From assembly GCA_003662985.1 (NCBI GenBank), contig QMZD01000150.1, positions 1 to 5,171 of the forward strand: a DNA stretch of 5,171 nt, read 5' to 3'. Below the pieces are notes generated by a model that was given only the letters and a program-made list of their open reading frames with translations, was not told the origin of the DNA and made no database searches. Position numbers and translations under genes: made by a program. Position 1 is the stretch's first letter, and each line of letters opens with the position of its first letter. The DNA comes from Archaeoglobales archaeon (lineage in GTDB: Archaea; Halobacteriota; Archaeoglobi; Archaeoglobales; Archaeoglobaceae). Positions 1 to 4,306 of the stretch are shown piece by piece.

Positions 1-33
1 AAATAAGACTACATAACTGTACACCAATACCAA

Positions 34-107
34 GCCCGGGTAGCTCAGTCTGGGAGAGCGTTCGGCTGAAGACCGAATAGTCGCCGGTTCAAATCCGGCT
101 CCGGGCA
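34..107 (+). tRNA. tRNA-Phe (anticodon GAA)
   Basis: This is a complete 74-nt cloverleaf. The acceptor stem GCCCGGG (34-40) pairs with TCCGGGC (100-106), with one G-U pair and discriminator A107. The D arm has stem GCTC/GAGC. The anticodon stem TTCGG/CCGAA encloses loop CTGAAGA, placing anticodon GAA at 68-70. The T arm is GCCGG-TTCAAAT-CCGGC. It decodes UUC/UUU. No CCA is encoded after A107, so it must be added post-transcriptionally, as is common in archaea. No intron is present. Only 33 bp lie upstream and I see no convincing TATA box there, beyond a weak AAATAAG at the very start. tRNA 3' ends are frequent integration targets for archaeal plasmids and viruses, and the genes to the right look mobile. 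Confidence 0.97.
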
Positions 108-130
108 TAAAGGAGAAAGTATAGAGCCGT

Positions 131-151
131 TTTAAGTTTCTTCTCTTTTTT
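131..151 (+). terminator. possible T-rich terminator of the tRNA gene
   Basis: A pyrimidine-rich stretch ending in a run of six T lies 24-44 bp downstream of the mature tRNA end. Archaeal RNA polymerase commonly terminates at T-rich tracts without needing a hairpin. More T-runs follow at about 187-192 and 202-208. The remainder of 108-277 is AT-rich with no supportable gene. Confidence 0.3.
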
Positions 152-233
152 GAAAATTGTATTTGGAAAATAAAAGCTTTTCGGCGGTTTTTTGTTTCAA
201 AATTTTTTGATGGTCTCATGTTTATGTATGGTA

Positions 234-253
234 GGGTATCACCGGAGATACCC
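234..253. other. perfect 7-bp hairpin, possible terminator of the wHTH gene
   Basis: GGGTATC (234-240) and GATACCC (247-253) form a perfect 7-bp stem around the 6-nt loop ACCGGA. It lies 24 bp beyond the stop codon of the leftward wHTH gene (stop 278-280) and 126 bp beyond the tRNA. No clear T-run follows it in the leftward direction. It could be a 3'-end mRNA structure, a terminator, or a protein-binding palindrome at the edge of the element. Confidence 0.35.
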
Positions 254-277
254 AATTCTTTCTTTTCATGAAAATAT

Positions 278-1027
278 TTATTTTTCAGAATTCATTTTTT
301 CGAGTAACTTTGCAACGTGGGGCGAGATCATGAAGCCGAGTAACGTCGGGCCCGCAAAAGAAGCGAAACTGGACTCTTCAAAATACTTAGTTCCCATCCA
401 CTTTTCAGCAAATGTGATAGGGATCTCATCTACAACTTCGATGAGGTTTGCCATCTGTTTGGCCATTCTATCTGCATTTAGCTTGATCTTGGGGTTGATC
501 TTTTTGAAGATTTTAGCGAATTCTTTCAGCATTGCTGCCTGTTTCTTCCCATCTAGAGACCCTACATTACTCTCAACTAGTGATAAGCCTCTTCTGACAG
601 AGACTAACGAGGATAGCTTATCGAGGATAAAAGAAAGAGCATCCTCTCTCTTGTATTTCTCCTTCTTCAAATATTCGTCCAGTACCTGCTTTCTGATGTG
701 GTTAACAAGGATATTTCGTATCGCTTTTTCCTCTTCCAGATCTAACTCCTCATTTATCGCCTCAAGCTCTTTTTTAATAGATTCCAGAACCTCGTTTACT
801 GTAATAACTCCTAACTCTCCCGGATTGAGAGCATATAGGACTTTTCTCCGGTCTTTCTGACTCCGTTCTGCTAGGATTAGTTTTTGCACCCCTAACGTCT
901 CTAGATGTCTTGCTATTGTTGGCTCAGCTAGTTTGGTCTCTTTCAATAGATCTCCAAAACTTGCTCTCCCGAGAGTAACGAGAGCTTTTGCGATCTCAGA
1001 GGATGGGTCAACACTCCTCCTTGGCAT
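278..1027 (-). CDS. winged helix-turn-helix transcriptional regulator (ArsR/MarR-like fold)
   Basis: This is a predicted DNA-binding regulator of 249 aa. Residues about 9-68 read as a winged helix: an N-terminal helix (SSEIAKALVTLG), a turn and helix SFGDLLKETKL, a recognition helix AEPTIARHLETLG, and a wing ending in a basic hairpin (SQKDRRKVLYALN). Residues about 78-125 are charged and helical, possibly a dimerising coiled coil. The rest is helical with no family I recognise, and there is no signal peptide or membrane segment. I chose the ATG at 1025-1027 because the next upstream ATG (1088-1090, adding 21 residues) has no ribosome binding site and would place two of the three repeated operator motifs inside the gene. 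A weak GAGG lies 14 nt before the chosen start. The gene is divergent from the RHH-led cluster and probably acts on the shared intergenic region. The fold is well supported; the exact family and target are not. Confidence 0.75.
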   Translation of the reverse strand: MPRRSVDPSSEIAKALVTLGRASFGDLLKETKLAEPTIARHLETLGVQKLILAERSQKDRRKVLYALNPGELGVITVNEVLESIKKELEAINEELDLEEEKAIRNILVNHIRKQVLDEYLKKEKYKREDALSFILDKLSSLVSVRRGLSLVESNVGSLDGKKQAAMLKEFAKIFKKINPKIKLNADRMAKQMANLIEVVDEIPITFAEKWMGTKYFEESSFASFAGPTLLGFMISPHVAKLLEKMNSEK

Positions 1028-1032
1028 AAGAT

Positions 1033-1106
1033 ACTTACTTTCCTCTTTGTTTAAGTAAGTTACTGAACTGAGAGAAAGGTTTTTATTCATTCATTTACTT
1101 ACTTAA
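1033..1106. repeat. AAGTAAGT/ACTTACTT operator-like repeats between divergent regulators
   Basis: Three copies of one octamer lie in the divergent intergenic region: ACTTACTT (1033-1040), AAGTAAGT (1053-1060) and ACTTACTT (1097-1104). Copies two and three extend to a perfect 10-bp inverted repeat, TTAAGTAAGT (1051-1060) and ACTTACTTAA (1097-1106), 36 bp apart. Because they sit between two DNA-binding-protein genes and bracket the putative TATA element, they are likely operators for the wHTH protein, the RHH protein, or both. The factor that binds them is inferred. Confidence 0.6.
1073..1087 (+). promoter_or_regulatory. putative BRE/TATA promoter for the rightward cluster
   Basis: A purine-rich GAGAAAGG resembling a BRE precedes TTTTTATT, an acceptable archaeal TATA box. 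Initiation about 25 bp downstream would fall near 1105-1110, giving a short leader before the RHH start at 1123. The operator arm at 1097-1106 would lie between the TATA box and the start site, where a bound repressor would block polymerase. The opposite strand reads GAATAAAAACC and may serve the leftward gene in the same way. Confidence 0.35.
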
Positions 1107-1122
1107 CGATAAGAAAGTAAAA

Positions 1123-1293
1123 ATGGTGAGAGATGTGAAAGTGGTCAAGAACTTCTCTTTCGACCCTGAGAGCGTTGAATTGCTTGAAATTCTGTCAGAT
1201 AAGTTCGGAAAGTCTCAAAGCGAGATTCTGAGAGACTTGGTAAGAGAAAAAGCGAAAGAACTTGGAATTTTGGAAGCTACAAGCGGGTTGTGA
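1123..1293 (+). CDS. small ribbon-helix-helix (Arc/CopG/MetJ-type) DNA-binding protein
   Basis: This is a 56-aa protein. An N-terminal strand (about residues 4-12, VKVVKNFSF) is followed by helix PESVELLEILSDKFG, the turn GKSQ, and a second helix SEILRDLVREKAKEL. This is the classic ribbon-helix-helix pattern in which dimers insert a two-stranded sheet into the major groove. The short size, basic strand and 'S.SEILRDLVRE' helix agree with the family. Such proteins commonly autoregulate small operons in archaeal plasmids and viruses. The ATG at 1123 has a poor ribosome binding site and may be read nearly leaderless. GTG codons at 1126, 1135 and 1141 are alternatives; the one at 1135 is preceded by GGTGAG. 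It is the first gene of the rightward cluster, directly beside the AAGTAAGT repeats, and the next frame begins 4 nt after its stop. Confidence 0.75.
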   Translation: MVRDVKVVKNFSFDPESVELLEILSDKFGKSQSEILRDLVREKAKELGILEATSGL

Positions 1294-1297
1294 GAGC

Positions 1298-1456
1298 ATG
1301 AAGGAGATGGAACGGGAACAGCTCAAACGCCTAGCACTTTTCGGCAGCCTAACGGGTAGAGCAGTGGCGTTTGTTGAGCTAGAGCAGTGTTATCCGGGTT
1401 TTCTCGAAAAATTAAGGGAATTAGTTATGGAGGCTTGCAATGTCAAGCGTGGCTGA
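1298..1456 (+). CDS. small hypothetical protein, 52 aa
   Basis: I do not recognise this protein. It starts with an acidic/basic helix (MKEMEREQLKRLALFGSL), has a short hydrophobic middle (GRAVAFVELEQ), and ends in another helix (GFLEKLRELVMEACN). It looks soluble, with no membrane segment, and has two cysteines. I chose the ATG at 1298, 4 nt after the RHH stop, over the in-frame TTG at 1262, which would overlap the RHH gene by 32 nt. A GTGAG sequence just before ATG is a weak ribosome binding site. Its 3' end contains the GGAGG of the next gene and overlaps that gene by 17 nt, supporting translation as part of the operon. A second DNA- or protein-binding regulator is possible but not shown. 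Confidence 0.5.
   Translation: MKEMEREQLKRLALFGSLTGRAVAFVELEQCYPGFLEKLRELVMEACNVKRG
1429..1433 (+). promoter_or_regulatory. Shine-Dalgarno GGAGG for the 332-aa gene
   Basis: GGAGG lies 6 nt before the ATG at 1440, inside the end of the preceding 52-aa gene. It fixes the start and suggests coupled translation. Confidence 0.7.
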
Positions 1457-2438
1457 GAGTTTAAATTTTACGATAGAAGTAATGGACGAGGATACCCTAG
1501 AGGTCATTTTCACCGCTGGTTCAGACATAATTGGGGTCTTGAGCATTAAGAAGACGCCAGTTGGGTGGCTCCACCATTTTTCGTGGCGTGAAGGATCTGA
1601 CTTTCAGATTTTTACTAAGCTTCTCGGCGATTACAGCGTGAATGCGAGGAGTGCTGGCTTCAAATTTTTTTATCACGTGATCTCAAAGGCTGTAGGCTTC
1701 AAGCTTGATTCAGGGGAATTCCGAAGGAAAATCTGGGAACCGCTGCTTAAATGTCTCAATTCTGATGAAAAATACCATAGATTTAAAAAAGACGCCGTCA
1801 CGGCAGAGATCAGGTACCTCCGGGAGATCACGAGAAAACTCGTGATCTACACGAGAGATGGGAAGGAAGAGAGCTTTCCCGTAGACTTGATCGTCGAGTT
1901 CAATGGAGGGGAAAGAAAACTCCGATTGACATCCACAAGCGTTAGAGATCCGAATAAAGTTATTGAAGGTTTTTTAAAGGAATTTGGCGAGTTTCCCGAT
2001 GAATTGATAGAGATATCGAGGAAGGAGTGGAACCGATTAATCATCAATCGAATGAAGCAAGAAGGCAAACTTGAGTTTAGAAAAATTGAAGAGTCGGATG
2101 AAAGTCTGATGGCAGAAACCGTTTTGAACTTTTTACGCAACGCTAGAGTTACGACTGATCGATCAGAGGTTTTAATCGACGAAAATTCAGTATTCTACGA
2201 TGGTGAGAGTCTCATTGTTCCCTCAAAAACCATACGGTCAATGTTACTACTTGCAGGGTATAACCGCTTTTCTTGGAACCAGTTACGTGATATATTGAGT
2301 AACTTTATAAAAAAGAACACGGATGCTGTGAGGTTTGACGGCAAGACCGTTCTAAAATGCTGGTTCTTTGACCCAGAAAAGGTTGGAGTAAGCGTGAAAG
2401 AGCAATTAGAAGGTGGTAACGATGGGTCTGATGCTTGA
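1440..2438 (+). CDS. hypothetical protein, 332 aa; possible replication accessory factor
   Basis: I do not recognise a named family. Three parts can be seen. Residues 1-115 are mixed alpha/beta and aromatic-rich (VGWLHHFSW, FKFFYHVISKAVGF). Residues 130-215 begin with a beta segment (RKLVIYTRDGKEESFPVDL, then GGERKLRLTSTSV) followed by helices (NKVIEGFLKEFGEFP, EWNRLIINRMKQEG). Residues 225-315 form a helix-rich C-terminal domain with short strands (LIDENSVFYDGESLIVPSK, then FSWNQLRDILSNFI, then VRFDGKTVLKCWFF) that could be a winged helix. The beta segment and C-terminal part recall accessory and winged-helix regions of archaeal prim-pol or primase-helicase proteins, but this is an impression from memory. 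The start is fixed by GGAGG 6 nt upstream. Its place ahead of the helicase and prim-pol argues for a role in replication. It holds a striking internal hairpin at 1825-1848. Confidence 0.8.
   Translation: MSSVAESLNFTIEVMDEDTLEVIFTAGSDIIGVLSIKKTPVGWLHHFSWREGSDFQIFTKLLGDYSVNARSAGFKFFYHVISKAVGFKLDSGEFRRKIWEPLLKCLNSDEKYHRFKKDAVTAEIRYLREITRKLVIYTRDGKEESFPVDLIVEFNGGERKLRLTSTSVRDPNKVIEGFLKEFGEFPDELIEISRKEWNRLIINRMKQEGKLEFRKIEESDESLMAETVLNFLRNARVTTDRSEVLIDENSVFYDGESLIVPSKTIRSMLLLAGYNRFSWNQLRDILSNFIKKNTDAVRFDGKTVLKCWFFDPEKVGVSVKEQLEGGNDGSDA
1825..1848. repeat. perfect 10-bp stem with AAAA loop inside the 332-aa gene
   Basis: AGATCACGAG (1825-1834) and CTCGTGATCT (1839-1848) are exact reverse complements separated by AAAA. 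The stem covers codons for roughly residues 129-136 (EITRKLVI). It would fold as a stable mRNA hairpin or could be a protein-binding palindrome. No function is known. Confidence 0.7.
2411..2415 (+). promoter_or_regulatory. possible Shine-Dalgarno AGGTG-type site before the 87-aa frame
   Basis: AAGGTGG begins at 2410 and its AGGTG core at 2411-2415 ends 6 nt before the ATG at 2422. This is the main reason to consider the small frame at 2422 translated. Confidence 0.35.
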
Positions 2439-2643
2439 TCAAAAAAATCCTGTTACTATTATAAGGGAAAAATTCCGATATAACGCGTTTATATGGGAGT
2501 TGTTTCAGCAGTTACGTAGTTACCCAGTTACAAACAGTGTTACAATATCGATTCTGGAATCTTATTTAAGAAAAACAAGCAATATACAAAGTCCTCTAAA
2601 TGTAACCGCTTTTTTGGTATATCCAGTTACACCGGTTACATTT
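2416..2643. repeat. GTTAC iteron-like cluster, candidate replication origin or operator
   Basis: Forward GTTAC occurs at 2452, 2511, 2519, 2527, 2539, 2626 and 2635. The reverse form GTAAC occurs at 2416 and 2602. Three copies are spaced exactly 8 bp apart (2511, 2519, 2527). The octamer CCAGTTAC recurs at 2524 and 2623, and also at 2279 inside the preceding gene. AAATGTAACCG (2598-2608) and CGGTTACATTT (2633-2643) form an 11-bp perfect inverted repeat. The same stretch carries the AT-rich palindromes 2478-2494 and 2560-2571. Iteron-like repeats with AT-rich DNA directly upstream of a helicase and prim-pol are typical of plasmid origins or Rep-binding control regions. Origin activity is inferred. 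Confidence 0.55.
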
Positions 2644-2685
2644 CCTCTATTATTAAAAAGGAGGATTTTCTATGCAGCTTGCTAA
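2422..2685 (+). CDS. doubtful small frame, 87 aa, overlying the GTTAC repeats
   Basis: In favour of a gene: an AGGTG ribosome binding site 6 nt upstream, a 17-nt overlap with the preceding gene (the same overlap as at 1440-1456) and a 14-nt overlap with the helicase start. Against: the translation is low in complexity, with repeated Val-Thr pairs (PVT at about residues 10-12, 35-37, 68-70 and 71-73, plus SVT and NVT) that simply translate GTTAC/GTAAC repeats. The end (LLLKRRIFYAAC) reads through the helicase ribosome binding site, and the DNA is much more AT-rich than the neighbouring genes. The N-terminal part (IIREKFRYNAFIWELFQQLRSY) could be a real helix. No family is recognised. The stretch may be non-coding regulatory DNA that happens to be open, or a short peptide overlying it. 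Confidence 0.3.
   Translation: MGLMLDQKNPVTIIREKFRYNAFIWELFQQLRSYPVTNSVTISILESYLRKTSNIQSPLNVTAFLVYPVTPVTFPLLLKRRIFYAAC
2478..2494. repeat. AT-rich 17-bp palindrome with ACGCGT centre
   Basis: ATATAA (2478-2483) and TTATAT (2489-2494) flank CGCGT, and the central ACGCGT is itself palindromic. It lies at the left part of the GTTAC cluster and could be a melting element, a dimeric binding site or a TATA-like promoter element. Confidence 0.45.
2657..2664 (+). promoter_or_regulatory. Shine-Dalgarno AAAGGAGG for the helicase
   Basis: AAAGGAGG is followed by 7 nt and the ATG at 2672. This is a near-ideal site that fixes the helicase start and suggests strong translation. Confidence 0.8.
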
Positions 2686-4306
2686 ACAGATAGCCATACC
2701 GACCATCGAATGCACGATTAGAATCTGGGGAGGTCCGGGCAGTGGTAAAACGAGCTATGCCACCCAGATTGTCCAATCATACGGTGTCAGTCCATCAGAG
2801 TTAGCGGCCCTCACTTTGCGGAAAAAGATGGCAGACGACCTGGCGAGGAAGCTCACCCAGCAGGGCATCGCCGACTCATCAGATGAACTTCCCTACTGCT
2901 CAACCATGCATGGAGTCATCCGAAGATGGTTCGATTTTCCAAGCGACGCGAGTATCTACGGCAATAGAGAAGCAGGAACCCCAAACCTTCAAAAGGCTTT
3001 CTTTGAGGAGAGGCGAATACCATTTAACGAGAGTGGTGAGGATATCTTTGGGACCATTCCAGACAAGCTTGGCAACCTGTTTCTAGCTTTGAGGACTTGG
3101 TTGATTCACACGATGCATAAACCCCAAGAATGGGGAAAAGCCCCCTTAGCGGCAGAGTTCATCCGGCATGGTGGTGGCCATAGACTCTTCATGAGATTAC
3201 TTAAAGAATACGAGGATTTTAAGCTAGACAACGATTTATGGGACTTTGACGATCTGATTTTAGCAGCTTTAAGATCAGATCAAGCACCGCCGGTTAAGCT
3301 TGTGCTCGTCGATGAGTGCCAAGACAACAGCCTTGCCATGCACACCATAACGGCGGAATGGGCGCAGAAAATCCCAATAGTGATTTTAGCTGGGGATCCC
3401 AACCAATCCATCTATGGCTTTCTTGGGTCGGATCCAAAGCTGTTCTGGAATCACACAAAAGCGAGAAAGGAGATTAACCTCGAAAAATGCTTCCGCATTC
3501 CTGAGAACACTTGGGAAGTTGCTAAATCGATTCTCGAAGCATCAAGGCATCCAGTTCCAGATTTCAAGTTCGATAAAAAGGAAGGCATTGTAAAGCGAAT
3601 TGCAGCTCACAAACTCCTTGATATTTTAAGACAGCACCCGTGGCCAGCTTTCCACTTAGTCAGAGCTAACTTTCAAAGAGAGAGAATTGCTGAGCTGTTG
3701 ATTAAAGTTGGCCGGCCTTTCAAGGGTTATGCTTCAAGGTGGACTGATGCAGACTTCCACCTCTACAATGCCATTTTTGAGATAAGAAAGTATGCAGAGA
3801 ATGGATTCGACTCAGAAAAGCTAATCCCACTACCATATCTTAAAAGACTGGCTGAAGTGTTCCCAAAACAGTTTTTCAACTGCAAAAAGAATGAAATAAC
3901 TAGCGAATGGGAGTGGAAGGAAATTCACAAAGTTCTGAAACCCCTTCTGATCTCCAGGCTTCTCAGCCCTGACCCTCTTGCCCACACACTCAAAAGCGGG
4001 ATTTCCGAAACTCAGAAGCTGAAGGTTGTCAACGCTTTGAGATACAACGACAGAAAGCTAACCGAGGCAGATCTCCACCGCATAATGACGATCCATGAAG
4101 CCAAAGGCTTGGAATGCGATACTGTCTTCCTTTACTCAGAATGGACTAGAAAAATAAAGCACGAAGCCAACTTCAGAGAGGAAGCTCGTGTCTGGTTTGT
4201 TGGAGCTACAAGGCATCGCCACATGCTCATAATCGTTGATGGTTTGTTCTCGGACTTTCTTGCTTGTGAAACATGTCCTTTTCTGCGGAGGTGGGAGGGT
4301 GATTAG
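2672..4306 (+). CDS. superfamily 1 (UvrD/Rep-like) DNA helicase
   Basis: This is a 544-aa ATP-dependent DNA translocase/helicase with all main SF1A motifs intact. Walker A GPGSGKT is at 21-27. The Ia-like segment ALTLRKKMADDLARKL is at 46-61 and STMH at 77-80. DFDDL is at 191-195, and motif II VDECQD (213-218) has Cys where UvrD usually has Ala. Motif III GDPNQSIYGF is at 241-250. Motif IV has R275 in LEKCFRIPENTWEVA. Motif V TIHEAKGLE is at 473-481 and motif VI EEARVWFVGATRHRHML at 503-519. It is shorter than UvrD/Rep (about 670-720 aa), mainly between motifs IV and V, implying a reduced 2B domain. The C-terminus carries a CETC pair (532-535). Its stop overlaps the prim-pol start by 8 nt, so the two are probably translationally coupled. 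The likely job is unwinding DNA for the prim-pol during replication of this element. A repair or defence role is possible but less favoured by context. Confidence 0.92.
   Translation: MQLAKQIAIPTIECTIRIWGGPGSGKTSYATQIVQSYGVSPSELAALTLRKKMADDLARKLTQQGIADSSDELPYCSTMHGVIRRWFDFPSDASIYGNREAGTPNLQKAFFEERRIPFNESGEDIFGTIPDKLGNLFLALRTWLIHTMHKPQEWGKAPLAAEFIRHGGGHRLFMRLLKEYEDFKLDNDLWDFDDLILAALRSDQAPPVKLVLVDECQDNSLAMHTITAEWAQKIPIVILAGDPNQSIYGFLGSDPKLFWNHTKARKEINLEKCFRIPENTWEVAKSILEASRHPVPDFKFDKKEGIVKRIAAHKLLDILRQHPWPAFHLVRANFQRERIAELLIKVGRPFKGYASRWTDADFHLYNAIFEIRKYAENGFDSEKLIPLPYLKRLAEVFPKQFFNCKKNEITSEWEWKEIHKVLKPLLISRLLSPDPLAHTLKSGISETQKLKVVNALRYNDRKLTEADLHRIMTIHEAKGLECDTVFLYSEWTRKIKHEANFREEARVWFVGATRHRHMLIIVDGLFSDFLACETCPFLRRWEGD
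4287..4293 (+). promoter_or_regulatory. Shine-Dalgarno GGAGGTG selecting the GTG start of the prim-pol
   Basis: GGAGGTG matches the archaeal anti-Shine-Dalgarno for seven bases and ends 5 nt before the GTG at 4299, inside the helicase gene. It supports the GTG start over the in-frame ATG near 4379. Confidence 0.8.

Noticed and set aside
192..860. A long rightward open frame (222 codons) opposite the wHTH gene
   Set aside because: It is the complement of a gene with a clear DNA-binding domain. The translation is Ser/Phe-rich with no recognisable domain, and there is no ribosome binding site at its start.
1025..1090. A 21-residue N-terminal extension of the wHTH protein from the ATG at 1088-1090
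   Set aside because: It has no ribosome binding site, the extra residues match no part of the domain, and it would put two operator repeat copies in coding sequence.
1262..1297. An upstream TTG start for the 52-aa gene
   Set aside because: It would overlap the RHH gene by 32 nt with a rare start codon, while the ATG at 1298 lies 4 nt after the RHH stop.
2155..2166. The 12-bp palindrome CTGATCGATCAG
   Set aside because: About one perfect 12-bp palindrome is expected by chance in a window this long, and it lies in coding sequence with no supporting context.
2416..2643. Reading the GTTAC cluster as a CRISPR array
   Set aside because: The repeats are only 5-9 bp with irregular short spacing, and there are no long identical repeats or cas genes.
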